From positions 1 through 62,113 of the forward strand of contig CAIVEI010000076.1 in NCBI GenBank assembly GCA_903904835.1: a DNA stretch of 62,113 nucleotides. Direction: 5' to 3'. Below, in pieces: positions 18,492 through 28,209 of this stretch. A program made the translations under genes and the position numbers. Each line of letters opens with the position of its first letter. Position 1 is the stretch's first letter. The notes beneath the pieces were generated by a model. That model saw only the letters and a list, made by a program, of their open reading frames with translations. It was not told where the DNA came from and did not search any database. Origin of the DNA: an uncultured Schlesneria sp. (GTDB lineage Bacteria; Planctomycetota; Planctomycetia; Planctomycetales; Planctomycetaceae).

Positions 18492-19667
18492 ATGAATTAT
18501 GACTTTCTCTCACCAACGCAAATCGTCTTCGGCTGGGGACGTCGATCAGAACTCGGCAAGCTTGCTGCGAAGCTCGGATCGCGAGTGTTTCTCGTTTCCG
18601 GAAGCCGGACGCTTGAGCGGATCGGTGTGATCGAACAGATCGCTGCGGGATTCGATCAATGCGGATTAAAAACGGAACGATTCCAGGCGGCATCGCGTGA
18701 GCCTGAGGTCGCCGATGTCGATTCGCTCGTCGGCGAATTCCTGAAACGGGAGCCGACGGCGCGCGATGTCGTTGTCGCGATCGGTGGTGGATCGACAATC
18801 GACCTGGCAAAAGCGGCTGCCGCCATTGTGACGAATCGGCAGGGTTCGTCGGTTGTTGATTTTCTGGAAGGTGTCGGGCGTGGCCTGCAGATCACACAGG
18901 CTCCGCTGGGTATGATCGCCGTTCCGACGACATCGGGAACTGGCACGGAAGTTACGAAGAACGCCGTGATTTCGTCCTATGAGCCGGCTTTCAAGAAAAG
19001 CCTTCGCAGTGATTTGATGATTCCGCGAATCGTTCTGATCGATCCCGAATTGACGGTCAGCTTGCCTCGTGAAACGACGGCCTACACGGGGATGGACGCG
19101 ATCACGCAACTGATTGAAAGCTACATTTCGCGCCGAGCGGCACCGATCCCTCAGGCACTGGCACTATCGGGGTTAGAGCTGGCGATACCCGCCTTGCCGA
19201 TCGTCGTCCGAGATGGTTCTTCGCGTAAGAATCGGGAAGCGATGTCACAGGCGGCGTTGTTATCGGGGTTGGCGCTGGCGAATTCGGGCCTTGGTCTGGC
19301 TCATGGTGTTGCGGCGGCGCTCGGTTCACATTGTCGGGTTCCGCATGGACTCGCCTGTGCTGTGATGTTGCCGGTGGCATTGAGAATCAACTTGGCCGTG
19401 CGGGAACGAGAGCTGGCTGAGTTAGAACGGCTGTTTGACGACAGTTATTCCAGCGTCGGTGAATGTGCTGCCGCTTTTGTTTCTCGGATTGAGTCGCTTT
19501 GTCACGCGATTGGGATTCCGTCGCAGTTGCGTGATGTTGGTGTCGCGGTCGAGCAACTTCCGGCACTTGTGACCGGTTCGCGCGGCAACAGTATGAGCGG
19601 GAATCCTCGTGACGTCAGTGATCGAGAATTGCTGGCCGAATTGCAACAGATGTGGTCGCCGCCATGA
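18492..19667 (+). CDS. Iron-containing (group III) alcohol dehydrogenase
   Basis: A 391-residue NAD(P)-dependent dehydrogenase of the Fe-ADH family. The N-terminal half has the nucleotide site (VVVAIGGGSTIDLAKAAA) and GTGTEVTKNAV; the C-terminal helical half has the metal ligands (GMDAITQLIESYIS with Asp, GLAHGVAAALGSHCRVPHG with the His residues). Length is normal. The substrate is not predictable; close forms act on primary alcohols, 1,3-propanediol or lactaldehyde. The ATG begins MNYDFLSPTQIVFGWG, the family's standard start. It is followed by two 30-nt palindromes and converges on the next gene. Confidence 0.92.
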   Translation: MNYDFLSPTQIVFGWGRRSELGKLAAKLGSRVFLVSGSRTLERIGVIEQIAAGFDQCGLKTERFQAASREPEVADVDSLVGEFLKREPTARDVVVAIGGGSTIDLAKAAAAIVTNRQGSSVVDFLEGVGRGLQITQAPLGMIAVPTTSGTGTEVTKNAVISSYEPAFKKSLRSDLMIPRIVLIDPELTVSLPRETTAYTGMDAITQLIESYISRRAAPIPQALALSGLELAIPALPIVVRDGSSRKNREAMSQAALLSGLALANSGLGLAHGVAAALGSHCRVPHGLACAVMLPVALRINLAVRERELAELERLFDDSYSSVGECAAAFVSRIESLCHAIGIPSQLRDVGVAVEQLPALVTGSRGNSMSGNPRDVSDRELLAELQQMWSPP

Positions 19668-19699
19668 TGATTCTTCGAAACGGAATCGAAGTGATGTGC

Positions 19700-19789
19700 C
19701 ACTGCATCGGAGTCTTCTCCGACGCAGTGTCTTGGTCACTTGAACTAGCGGTTGAAAGACACTGAGTGACCGAAGACGGTCATTCAGTG
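19700..19789. repeat. Pair of 30-nt REP-like palindromes
   Basis: Two 30-nt hairpins, 19700-19729 (CACTGCATCGGAG..CTCCGACGCAGTG) and 19760-19789 (CACTGAGTGACCG..CGGTCATTCAGTG), in opposite flanking orientation (TGC before the first, GCACA after the second). Same family as the three copies at 2231-2375, again between convergent gene ends. Confidence 0.85.
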
Positions 19790-19864
19790 GCACAAGATTT
19801 CGTTCCAACTTCTGTTTTCAAGCAAACGATACTTCGCGGCGTTAGATTAAATGAATTGAACGCT

Positions 19865-21091
19865 TCAGAAGGCAAATGCAAAACCAACTTGCGACGAAAA
19901 ATTCGGGGTACTTGGATCAAGTCCCGCGTTATAGGAATTGAAGAACGTGGCACGTTTATCGAACTGGTAAAAGTAACCGACACCGATGACCCGTCCCTGA
20001 GCACTCTGCCGGAACACATCGCCGTTGTAGTAGCCCTGCAGGAAGACCTGGAATTTCTCGGTGACTTGCTGCTCAAGTGCCCATTGGAACGAGAGCTGAT
20101 TGACGTTGAGGTTGGCTTTAGAAAGCGTCGGGATATTGTGTCCCAGCCGTGGTATGAATCGTTCACCCCCGATAATCGCGATTGAATCCTGGACTCCGGA
20201 ATAGCCGACCGTCATTTCGACATTCGTATCCTTTGTGAAAGGAAAGTCCATGTTCAAGTTGATCGATGGCTGAAACCCGCTTTGAAAGGTTGGACTGGCC
20301 AGGTTGGTCTGAAGGAATGCCTCAAACGACATGGCTGGGATCAGTTTGTCGATTTGATCGTCCCAAAGATGAATCTTGGTATCGATGATCAGCGGTGCAA
20401 AGCCGACGACTGCCGAGCCAGGATCAAAAACGGTCGTTAACCCTGATCCCGTCAACCGGAACTCGACGTCGTCGGTAACTCCATATCTGAAAAGGTAGTT
20501 GTAGCTGTATGAGGCTGGGTTGTGGCGGTCTTTGCCCAGGTAGGTGAATGGGGCGATTTCAAGATACGAACGTCCCTTTGGCAACGTGTACGCGCTATTG
20601 GGGTAATCGCCGAAATCGGCACCGGGTTTTGAAATATCCGGTTCTGGTGGAGTTTTTTGATCGCTTTTGTCGTCGTCCTTCTTGTCGTCGTCTTTTTTAT
20701 CCGGCGTGTCGTCCTTTTTCTGCTCTGGCTTGTCTCCGTCATCGCTGATGAGTCTCAGAAACACTGGATTCTTCGATTCGACGGGCCGTGGCAGCGAAGG
20801 CCACTTTACGAACGGGTCGGACGAGGACTGTTTCGAAGTTGGTATCAATTGAGTGACAACGGGGTTTTCGCGGTTTAGCCACGCTAAACTCTCGTCGAAA
20901 GCCGGCTGAATAAGCGGCTGTTGCCCTAAGTTCCGTGTTAACAATGGATTATCGATAGCCAGGCAAGTTGAAGCGAGCGTCATCGTCAAAACAATTCCGG
21001 TCAACAAATTGGCTGACAGTGTCAAGGAAAGCCAGGACATGAAATGACTTTTGGAACGAAACTGACCCGAGTTAATTCCGAAATGCGACAT
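19865..21091 (-). CDS. Outer-membrane beta-barrel protein with acidic Lys/Asp linker
   Basis: A 408-residue exported protein. It has a long n-region, a hydrophobic segment (about residues 24-45) and an AxA-like end, then a spacer that contains a very charged low-complexity run (KKDDDKKDDDKSDQK, about residues 118-137), then ~270 residues of beta strands ending in FAFAF. The barrel half (SYLEIAPFTYLGKD, FRYGVTDDVEFRLTGSGL) resembles the same PF13557-type group as the 8197-9090 protein. The start at 21091 is supported by GGAGGT seven bases upstream, so the unusually long signal region appears genuine. The charged linker might reach across the periplasm or bind divalent cations; that is speculation. 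Confidence 0.75.
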   Translation of the reverse strand: MSHFGINSGQFRSKSHFMSWLSLTLSANLLTGIVLTMTLASTCLAIDNPLLTRNLGQQPLIQPAFDESLAWLNRENPVVTQLIPTSKQSSSDPFVKWPSLPRPVESKNPVFLRLISDDGDKPEQKKDDTPDKKDDDKKDDDKSDQKTPPEPDISKPGADFGDYPNSAYTLPKGRSYLEIAPFTYLGKDRHNPASYSYNYLFRYGVTDDVEFRLTGSGLTTVFDPGSAVVGFAPLIIDTKIHLWDDQIDKLIPAMSFEAFLQTNLASPTFQSGFQPSINLNMDFPFTKDTNVEMTVGYSGVQDSIAIIGGERFIPRLGHNIPTLSKANLNVNQLSFQWALEQQVTEKFQVFLQGYYNGDVFRQSAQGRVIGVGYFYQFDKRATFFNSYNAGLDPSTPNFSSQVGFAFAF

Positions 21092-21666
21092 CAGGTCAAC
21101 CTCCGGCGAATTCTCGGAAAGAAGCTCATGATGTGCTCAGTATCCAAAAACGCGAAAATTGAACTCAAACTGGGAAATCAGTCAAAAAGGAACTCAAAAC
21201 GTGGCCGATGCGTACCATCGTCACCCGTTCAAGTTCCCGTTTTTGCAGGTTTTGACGGTCGTAAGGAATTTATCGGATTGCGCATGTTTGGGCCGTGAGT
21301 GCAGACTGACTGCGAGGTCGACTCGAGTGTTCATGGGCTGATGGTCAAGAGGTTTGGGCAAGATATTCCGACACAACGCATCAAAGGTGGTGGATGCCAG
21401 TCCCGAGCAGCTTGACGAGATTGTGATTTGATGAATGTCGTGATTCCCGAAGAAAAATTCACGGAATTTTCAAAGTCGAGAATCCTCATTCCTACCACTC
21501 GCCGTCTGTCGGGAGAAATGACTATACTTGCCGGGAGGTAAATCATCTTCTACCGAAGGTGTTTTTAATCAGGCGTTCGTGGTTCGCTACGTTCAAATTT
21601 TGAATCAGTCGAGTTTGTTTTCCGTCAAACAATCGCGACTGGCAGTTCAGTGCGAGGTAGGATGTT
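21092..21666. other. 575-base intergenic region
   Basis: Separates the divergent barrel gene and the ferredoxin gene. Two-way promoters must lie here but none stands out. A tiny MTILAGR leader-like frame sits near 21520 over GGGAGG; no partner gene follows it, so I read it as chance. Confidence 0.4.
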
Positions 21667-22068
21667 ATGGCCAAAGCGGGTTCGCGAAAAAAGCTTCCGA
21701 AAGAAGTTGCCGTCATCAATGCCGACAATTGCACCGGCTGTGAAGCCTGTCTGGAAGTCTGCCCGGTCGATTGCATTTACAAAGTCAAAGGTGAATCGAT
21801 CGCCGTGCTTCAATCATGGTGCGAGATTGATGTCGAGCGATGCGTTGGTTGTGAAGTTTGCGTGCATATTCCAACCAAAAAATCAGACCCTTATGAACTG
21901 ACCGTCTGTCCTTGGGATGCTATTGAATTAATCCCAACGATCCAGGTTGCCCAGTACGTCGCGAACAAGGGCGGTCCACCAGAGTATATGGTCAAGAACT
22001 GGGATCGATTGGTTGTTCCAGCTCAGCGAATGGCAGAACTCGCTGCCGAACAGGCAAGTTCGAAATAG
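21667..22068 (+). CDS. 2[4Fe-4S] ferredoxin-type protein
   Basis: A 133-residue electron carrier. The first cluster motif is CTGCEACLEVCP (residues 22-33), canonical. The second is CVGCEVCVHIPTKKSDP then CPWDAI: three Cys spaced CxxCxxC with the fourth Cys about a dozen residues further on, an insertion relative to textbook bacterial ferredoxins. A ~45-residue C-terminal tail with no cysteine follows. It sits 25 bases upstream of tyrA, same strand. The redox partner is not evident. GAGGTAGGA precedes the ATG. Confidence 0.88.
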   Translation: MAKAGSRKKLPKEVAVINADNCTGCEACLEVCPVDCIYKVKGESIAVLQSWCEIDVERCVGCEVCVHIPTKKSDPYELTVCPWDAIELIPTIQVAQYVANKGGPPEYMVKNWDRLVVPAQRMAELAAEQASSK

Positions 22069-22093
22069 AACTTTCTGTTACAATAATCTCGCA

Positions 22094-22996
22094 ATGAATG
22101 AACTTCCGTTTTCGTCGCCGCTGGAAGAGACCGTCGTTATCGTCGGCGTTGGGATGATTGGCGGGTCGCTGGCTGCGGCACTTAAGCGTCGAAAGATTGC
22201 TCTCAGGGTCATTGGTGTCGGCCGAGACCAAGCCCGGGTCGACGCTGCACTTGCTGCTGGATTGATCGACGAGGCGACGACGAGCACGAAGAGTGTTATC
22301 GACCGCGCAAATCTCGTTGTTTTCTGCACTCCTGTCGAACGTGTCGCATCAGACGTCCGGTCTGCGGTGGCTGACCTGTCGATGTCTGTCGATAATTCCA
22401 ATGCTCAAGGTCCCGATTCTGGCCTGTTGCTCACCGACGTAGGAAGTGTGAAGGGGCCGATCTGTTCGGATCTGATGGACATCCCGATGTTCGTAGGATC
22501 GCATCCGATTGCCGGTTCGCATCGACAAGGTTTTGAGGCTGCTGACGCGAGATTATTCGAAGGTCGGCTCTGCGTTCTGACGCCCACCACGTCGACACTC
22601 GAACCGTCGATCGCTCGTCTTGATCGATTCTGGCGTGCACTCGGAATGCGAACGATCAGCATGTCGCCTGTCTCTCACGATGCCGCACTGGCGATGACAA
22701 GCCACTTGCCACATCTGGTGGCCGCCGCATTGGCGACAACCGTCTGTGACGATTACCGCAGGCTGACGGGAACCGGGTTTCGTGATACCACTCGCGTCGC
22801 TGCAGGTGACCCTGATTTGTGGGCGGGAATTTTGATGAATAACGCAGATCAAGTCGTGAATGGAATTGATGAAATGCAGAATCGACTGACTGCATATCGA
22901 AACGCCCTTGCAAATCATAATCTTATTGAGATCCGACAGCTTTTGAAGGACGGCCAGCAATTCAGAATGTCGTTGGATGAGACCATTCACGAGTGA
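22094..22996 (+). CDS. tyrA: Prephenate (or arogenate) dehydrogenase
   Basis: A 300-residue TyrA-family enzyme of tyrosine synthesis: oxidative decarboxylation of prephenate to 4-hydroxyphenylpyruvate (or arogenate to tyrosine). The NAD(P) fold starts VVIVGVGMIGGSLAAALK (residues 13-30). Then come VVFCTPVERV, LLTDVGSVKGPI, VGSHPIAGSHRQGFEAA (catalytic His) and the helical dimer domain with TSHLPHLVAAALA and GTGFRDTTRVAAGDPDLW. No chorismate mutase or ACT domain is fused. The ATG at 22094 starts the family N-terminus; an open frame upstream overlaps the ferredoxin gene and is not coding. Downstream is purL after 125 bases. Confidence 0.93.
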   Translation: MNELPFSSPLEETVVIVGVGMIGGSLAAALKRRKIALRVIGVGRDQARVDAALAAGLIDEATTSTKSVIDRANLVVFCTPVERVASDVRSAVADLSMSVDNSNAQGPDSGLLLTDVGSVKGPICSDLMDIPMFVGSHPIAGSHRQGFEAADARLFEGRLCVLTPTTSTLEPSIARLDRFWRALGMRTISMSPVSHDAALAMTSHLPHLVAAALATTVCDDYRRLTGTGFRDTTRVAAGDPDLWAGILMNNADQVVNGIDEMQNRLTAYRNALANHNLIEIRQLLKDGQQFRMSLDETIHE

Positions 22997-23121
22997 ATCG
23001 AAACGGGCGACCCTCGCACTACGAGCGCGGGATTGCGACAATCGCATCCAATGCCATTTTTTTGAACCACCTTCCCAGGATTACTCGGAAGGGCACGCAT
23101 ATTTTTGGGAAGTGAATTCGA

Positions 23122-26070
23122 ATGCTTTGGGAAGTCGAAATTCGTCCGTCTGCTCATGAGATCGACCGCGAAGGACTGCGAATCGTTCAAGAGGCTCACG
23201 ACCTGCGAGCGTCAACAATCAGCCAGGTCGAAAGTGCCCGGTCGTTTCTCTTGCAGGGGACTTCGCTGAACGCCGCTGACATTAAACGGGCGGCGTCGAT
23301 GTTGCTTGTCGATCCTGTGGCTGAGCGTTTTGAAATCCGCGAAGTCTCAGAAGGTGAAGTAACGGTTTCGAATTCGATGAAGTCCGCCACTTTGCTGAAT
23401 GTCATGTATAAGCCGGGCGTTACCGACAACGTCGCAACGAGTACCCAGAAAGCGCTGATTGACCTTGGGTTCACCGTCGACACCGTTGCCACCGTCCGGA
23501 AGTACTGGTTTGAAGCAAGCGTCTCAACGAGTGACCTGGATCGAGTGACAAAGCGTGTCCTGGCCAATGATGCGGTCGAACGGGTGATTTCCGGTCCAAT
23601 TCGGATGAGCAAGATCGGAGCAGGTTCGGATTATCAGTTTCAATTGCGGACAGTCCCGATTCGAACGATGGATGACCATGCACTTAAAGATCTCAGCAAG
23701 TACGGACAGCTCTATTTGAGCCTGACCGAGATGCAGACGATCAAACAGCATTGGGTTGACCAACAACGTGATCCGACAGACATCGAACTTGAAACAGTTG
23801 CGCAAACATGGAGCGAGCACTGCTCACATAAGACGCTGAAAGGTCGCATTCGATATCGGGACGAATCTGGGGAACACGTCTTCGAAAACATGTTGAAAGA
23901 GACGATTTTCGGGGCGACGGTCGAGATCCGTCGACGTCTCGGAGCAGACGACTGGTGCGTCAGTGTGTTCAAGGACAATGCCGGCGTCGTGAAGTTCGAC
24001 GACAAACAGCACGTCTGCTTCAAGGTTGAAACTCATAATCACCCGTCAGCAATCGAGCCATACGGCGGAGCGAATACCGGTATCGGCGGTGTGATCCGAG
24101 ATCCACTTGGTACCGGGCTGGGTGCCAAGCCGATTTTGAACACCGACGTCTTCTGTTTTGCACCGCCCGACACTCCCGTTGCGTCCCTTCCTCCCGGTGT
24201 GCTACATCCAAAGCTGGTCATGAAGGGGGTTGTTTCAGGGGTTCGCGACTACGGCAATCGAATGGGAATCCCTACGGTTAACGGGGCGGTCTTTTTTGAC
24301 GAGCGTTATCTGGGCAATCCCTTGGTTTACTGCGGTACAGCGGCCATGATTCCGGTGGACCGCGTTGAAAAAACGGTTCATCCCGGCGATTTGATCGTGG
24401 CTGTCGGAGGACGTACAGGTCGTGACGGAATTCACGGAGCGACATTTTCGTCCGCTGAATTAACGCAAGAAAGCGAAACAATCTCGGGTGGTGCCGTTCA
24501 AATCGGTAATGCGGTGGTTGAAAAGATGGTCGCCGACGTCGTGCTGCAAGCTCGCGATCTTGGCCTTTATCATGCGATCACAGACTGTGGCGCAGGCGGG
24601 TTCAGTTCAGCCGTTGGCGAAATGGGGGAAGAAGTCGGAGCGGTTGTCTGGCTCGACAAATGCCCGCTCAAATACACGGGACTTTCTTACACGGAAATCT
24701 GGATCAGCGAAGCTCAGGAACGAATGGTTCTTGCAGTTCCACCGGATAAGTGGGACGAGTTCCACGCGATTTGCGAGGCGGAAGGTGTCGAGGCTTCTGC
24801 AATCGGTCAATTCGGAAACGCAGGACGACTGCGATTGACGTATCACGGGGAAACGGTGGGTGATGTCGCGATGTCGTTCCTTCACGACGGTCGTCCGCAT
24901 GTCACGCGAGATGCCTTTTATACGCCCCCTGGCGAGACTCCTTTAGGCGGAGTTGCCGCTACGAATAGAAATCTGAGCGATCATCTGAATACGACGCTCA
25001 AGAAGATTCTCGGCTCTTTAAATGTCTGCAGCAAGGAGTGGATCATCCGGCAGTACGACCATGAAGTCCAATCCGGGTCGGTTGTGAAACCTCTCGTCGG
25101 CGTGGCCTGTGACGGACCGTCAGACGCTTCCGTCGTCAGGCCAGATTTGACGTCATACAGAGGTGTCGTGGTTTCCAACGGCATGAACCCACATTATGGT
25201 GATTCCGATCCGTACTGGATGGCCGCCGCAGCAATCGATGAAGCAGTTCGTAACTGCGTGGCCGTAGGGGCTGACCCCGCTCGAATCGCGATTCTCGACA
25301 ATTTTTGTTGGGGAAACACCGAGCGAGCGGAAACGTTGGGATCGCTTGTGCGAGCGGCAATCGGATGCAAAGACACCGCGATTGCATTTGGAACGCCATT
25401 CATCAGCGGCAAAGATAGTCTTAACAACGAGTTTTCGTACGTCGATGCTGAGACCGGTGAAAAACGAACGGTTGCGATTCCGTCATCTCTCTTAATTAGT
25501 GCGATTGGACAAGTTGCGGATATTCGCCGATGCGTGACGATGGATCTCAAGAAATCTGGGAACATTCTCTATCTCGTGGGCGTGACACGAGCCGAATTGG
25601 GAGGCAGTCATTACGCTCTGGTCAATCAACTGAAGGGTGGCCGCATCCCTCACGTCGACATGTCGGTGGCTCCGCGAATTTTTTCCGCAGTCCACAAATC
25701 GATCGAGTTGGGTCTGATTCGCAGTTGTCACGACCTGAGTGAAGGGGGCTTGGCAGTGGCTGCATCCGAGATGGCATTTGCTGGCGGATTCGGCGTGGAA
25801 CTGGAGCTTAGTCAGCTTGCAAAGGCCTCCGGCCTGTCTGACCCGGCCTCGCTACTATTTTCGGAAAGTACGACTCGATTTCTGATCGAGGTTGAACCAG
25901 CGCAATCCTCCCGAATTGAAAAGGAGTTTGCCGGACTGCCGCTCACTCAAATTGGTCAAGTCGTATCGAGTGGTCGAGTTCGAGCAACATTGGAAAACGG
26001 CCAGCTTCTGCTTGATCAGGAATGTGCCGAATTAAAGGCGGCATGGCAGTCACCCCTTGCCTGGGATTGA
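23122..26070 (+). CDS. purL: Phosphoribosylformylglycinamidine synthase, PurL with extended N-terminus
   Basis: Large subunit of FGAM synthase (purine pathway, ATP-dependent conversion of FGAR to FGAM using ammonia from PurQ). Residues ~190-980 are the AIR-synthase-type tandem domains: [53 protein letters not shown] and [20 protein letters not shown]. At 982 residues it is longer than the ~740-residue small PurL and shorter than the ~1300-residue PurL of enterobacteria; it has no C-terminal glutaminase. The extra ~180 N-terminal residues contain two short alpha/beta segments ([16 protein letters not shown] and [15 protein letters not shown]) that look like PurS-type units, so PurS seems fused on. 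PurQ must be encoded elsewhere. GGGAAG precedes the ATG. Confidence 0.93.
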   Translation: MLWEVEIRPSAHEIDREGLRIVQEAHDLRASTISQVESARSFLLQGTSLNAADIKRAASMLLVDPVAERFEIREVSEGEVTVSNSMKSATLLNVMYKPGVTDNVATSTQKALIDLGFTVDTVATVRKYWFEASVSTSDLDRVTKRVLANDAVERVISGPIRMSKIGAGSDYQFQLRTVPIRTMDDHALKDLSKYGQLYLSLTEMQTIKQHWVDQQRDPTDIELETVAQTWSEHCSHKTLKGRIRYRDESGEHVFENMLKETIFGATVEIRRRLGADDWCVSVFKDNAGVVKFDDKQHVCFKVETHNHPSAIEPYGGANTGIGGVIRDPLGTGLGAKPILNTDVFCFAPPDTPVASLPPGVLHPKLVMKGVVSGVRDYGNRMGIPTVNGAVFFDERYLGNPLVYCGTAAMIPVDRVEKTVHPGDLIVAVGGRTGRDGIHGATFSSAELTQESETISGGAVQIGNAVVEKMVADVVLQARDLGLYHAITDCGAGGFSSAVGEMGEEVGAVVWLDKCPLKYTGLSYTEIWISEAQERMVLAVPPDKWDEFHAICEAEGVEASAIGQFGNAGRLRLTYHGETVGDVAMSFLHDGRPHVTRDAFYTPPGETPLGGVAATNRNLSDHLNTTLKKILGSLNVCSKEWIIRQYDHEVQSGSVVKPLVGVACDGPSDASVVRPDLTSYRGVVVSNGMNPHYGDSDPYWMAAAAIDEAVRNCVAVGADPARIAILDNFCWGNTERAETLGSLVRAAIGCKDTAIAFGTPFISGKDSLNNEFSYVDAETGEKRTVAIPSSLLISAIGQVADIRRCVTMDLKKSGNILYLVGVTRAELGGSHYALVNQLKGGRIPHVDMSVAPRIFSAVHKSIELGLIRSCHDLSEGGLAVAASEMAFAGGFGVELELSQLAKASGLSDPASLLFSESTTRFLIEVEPAQSSRIEKEFAGLPLTQIGQVVSSGRVRATLENGQLLLDQECAELKAAWQSPLAWD

Positions 26071-26162
26071 ATCAATTCAGTTCTGCTGCGCAAGTCCGCA
26101 AGGTCCGACGCGACGTTCGAAAACTGTTTTTTGCAGATTTTTCGTTCGAAGCGTCGGTGAAA

Positions 26163-27302
26163 CTAATCGTCACCGATCACAAGTCTTAAATAACTTTCGT
26201 ATCGGATTTGTGAAATCAAATCTTGTCGGACAGCATCTCGAACGGCGCAGCCTTCTTCGACCATGTGCAAGCAGTCAGGAAACTTGCACTGGGGCACGAA
26301 CGGGCGGAATTCGACAAAGTACCCTTCCATTTCGGCTGGGTGGACATCCCAGAGCTCCAATTGACGAATACCAGGAGTATCAACGACCCATCCGCCAAAT
26401 TCGAGTTCTCGAAGTTGAGCGAAACGAGTTGTATGGCGTCCTTTCTGAGTCACACGGCTGACATCACCAGTCTTAATCGCCAATCCCGGCTGAATCGCAT
26501 TCAGTAACGAAGATTTGCCGACACCGCTTTGTCCGGTGAAAACCGTCTGCTGGTGCTTTAATAATCGGCGCAGCCAGTCAATCCCAAGTCCTGTTTGAAC
26601 ACTGGCTGGAACGACGGTGTATCCGAGGCGAGCATACTTTCCAATCATCGGTTGCAGATCGGCTAGGTCTACAAGATCGCATTTGTTGATCACGATGATG
26701 GCTCGGACTTCTCCTTTTGCCGAGCTGACCAGAAATCTGTCGATCAGCGCCGGTTTGAGTGGAGGTTCTTCAGCGGATGCAATAATTGCGACCTGCGAGA
26801 CGTTCGCGACCAGAATGTGCTGCTTATACTGATGGCCTCTTGCTAAGACTCCAAGACGTGGTTCAACTCGTTCGATCACACCGCAGGCATTCTCGCTCGG
26901 TCGAAACAGAACTCGATCACCCGTTACGACCGCATTACGTGCGTTGCGTGCGACGGTTCTGACGACGCGCCGAACGGTGCATTCGAAGTGGGTCCGCGCG
27001 AACGGCTGTCCTTCGTCGACTTGAACGGTGCACTGAGTTGAACCAATCGCTGACAACACCCGCCCACGTAAGCACGCTGTTTCATCGACGGAAAGAACGA
27101 AGGTATCACCTTCCCCGGCCTCGCCGAGCACCGTTCGCCTTCTCGTCAATTCGCCCTTGCCCGAGACTCGCTGGTCACGATCAATCCGATCAATGTCAAT
27201 TTCGTCAGCTTGCACCTGCCGCGTAAAGTCATTCTGGCGCGTGGGGTTCTGACGGTTTTTTCGGAAGTCAACGCGAACTTTTTTTGAGAGTTTTTTGGGC
27301 AC
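26163..27302 (-). CDS. rsgA: Ribosome small subunit-dependent GTPase A
   Basis: A circularly permuted GTPase that helps mature the 30S subunit. In order: a Lys/Arg-rich tail (PKKLSKKVRVDFRKNRQN), an OB-fold, G4 INKCDLVD, G1 GQSGVGKSSLLNAI, G2/G3 DVSRVTQKGRHTTRF and VVDTPGIRQLELW, and a zinc site CKFPDCLHMVEEGC (Cys, Cys, His, Cys). The order G4-G1-G3 is the family's signature. Length 379 is slightly above the usual ~300-350 because of the basic tail. Start codon is GTG with GAGAGAGA about 11 bases upstream. It is preceded on the same strand by the tRNA-Glu gene and its terminator. Confidence 0.94.
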   Translation of the reverse strand: MPKKLSKKVRVDFRKNRQNPTRQNDFTRQVQADEIDIDRIDRDQRVSGKGELTRRRTVLGEAGEGDTFVLSVDETACLRGRVLSAIGSTQCTVQVDEGQPFARTHFECTVRRVVRTVARNARNAVVTGDRVLFRPSENACGVIERVEPRLGVLARGHQYKQHILVANVSQVAIIASAEEPPLKPALIDRFLVSSAKGEVRAIIVINKCDLVDLADLQPMIGKYARLGYTVVPASVQTGLGIDWLRRLLKHQQTVFTGQSGVGKSSLLNAIQPGLAIKTGDVSRVTQKGRHTTRFAQLRELEFGGWVVDTPGIRQLELWDVHPAEMEGYFVEFRPFVPQCKFPDCLHMVEEGCAVRDAVRQDLISQIRYESYLRLVIGDD

Positions 27303-27387
27303 GTTGTAGGATCTCTCTCATCACATTTTTTCGACTTCAGTTTCAAGTCATCGCAGATTCCATCGCAGGATTCAATTTGAGACGGCG

Positions 27388-27424
27388 AAAAAAAAAGCGT
27401 CCGAGTCTCGGAAGACTCGGACGC
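27388..27424 (-). terminator. Rho-independent terminator after tRNA-Glu
   Basis: Read on the minus strand, GCGTCCGAGTC pairs perfectly with GACTCGGACGC (11 bp) around a 6-nt loop, followed by nine T. It begins four bases after the tRNA 3' end and clearly terminates that transcript before rsgA. Confidence 0.93.
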
Positions 27425-27427
27425 AAC

Positions 27428-27500
27428 TGACCCCATGGGGATTCGAACCCCAGTACTCGGACTGAAAATCCGATGTCCTAGGCCTCTAGACGATGGGGCC
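27428..27500 (-). tRNA. tRNA-Glu (anticodon UUC)
   Basis: A 73-nt tRNA on the minus strand: acceptor GGCCCCA with TGGGGTC (one G-T), D-arm with GTCTAGAGGCC, anticodon stem TCGGA/TCCGA around loop TTTTCAG giving anticodon TTC, and a T-arm with GGTTCGAATCC. The discriminator base is A and CCA is not encoded. A strong terminator follows at once, so it is a single-tRNA transcript. Confidence 0.95.
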
Positions 27501-27664
27501 TTCGTTCGATAGTTATCGCTAGTGTGAGTAGAAGATCGGAGTCTGCGGAATTACTCTTCAACGAGACTTCCGAAATTTTCGATTAGACAACAAACAGGCA
27601 GAAAACACTACCGGGAAGTACGTCTGGCCAACTTGATTGTGACGAGTTGAGCCAAAACTTTCAA

Positions 27665-27886
27665 TCATTCAACAACAGCTTTTACTTCCTCTACCGGCAC
27701 CACTGTGGTGGCTTGTTCAATTTCTGCCGCCGCGATAGCGTCGCGGACTTCGCTTCGGTGAATGGAAACTTCTCGCGGAGCCTCAATACCGAGTCGAACT
27801 TTGTCGCCCCGAATTTCGACAACGGTGATGACAATTGAGTCATCAACAATAATGCTTTCGTTTTTTTTCCGCGACAGAACTAACAT
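27665..27886 (-). CDS. csrA: Carbon storage regulator CsrA
   Basis: A 73-residue RNA-binding translational regulator that blocks or stabilises mRNAs by binding GGA motifs. The sequence MLVLSRKKNESIIV, the IVITVVEIRGDKVRLGIEAP core and EVSIHRSEV are all family hallmarks, including Arg44 of the EAPxEVxVHR stretch. The C-terminal ~25 residues (AAAEIEQATTVVPVEEVKAVVE) are an acidic extension. The ATG at 27886 has GGAG nine bases upstream; a TTG three codons earlier is not used by homologs. In planctomycetes and other flagellated bacteria CsrA often acts on flagellin, but no flagellar operon is near. A strong promoter lies about 100 bases upstream. Confidence 0.93.
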   Translation of the reverse strand: MLVLSRKKNESIIVDDSIVITVVEIRGDKVRLGIEAPREVSIHRSEVRDAIAAAEIEQATTVVPVEEVKAVVE

Positions 27887-27983
27887 TTCCCACAACTCCG
27901 AGGGCCAAGCCCTTTCTTCATCCGTGCAGTTTAAGTCTCTGAAGCTGTCTGCGCAACGATACCTTGTCTTTCACGTCCAACGG

Positions 27984-28011
27984 ATTGTAGACTCTACACG
28001 CGTCGTGTCAA
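27984..28011 (-). promoter_or_regulatory. Sigma-70-type promoter of csrA
   Basis: On the minus strand TTGACA (28011-28006), a 16-base spacer, then TACAAT (27989-27984). The -35 is perfect and the -10 has one mismatch. Start of transcription would fall near 27977, giving a leader of about 90 nt before csrA. Confidence 0.75.
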
Positions 28012-28209
28012 CCCTCTAGATTGTGCTTTCTTGGCATGCAAGTCTAGCTCCTTCTCAATTCTAGTCGAACGCAAGGAATATTACGATGCGAGTCGATTCA
28101 CAAAATCATTGGAAGGTGGAGTTTACGTATAATAACGTACCGCAAGGTTGACCCCCGAGTTTTCCGGTTTTTACTTTAAAAACAGTGAGAGAAGCTTCGC
28201 AAGACACAG

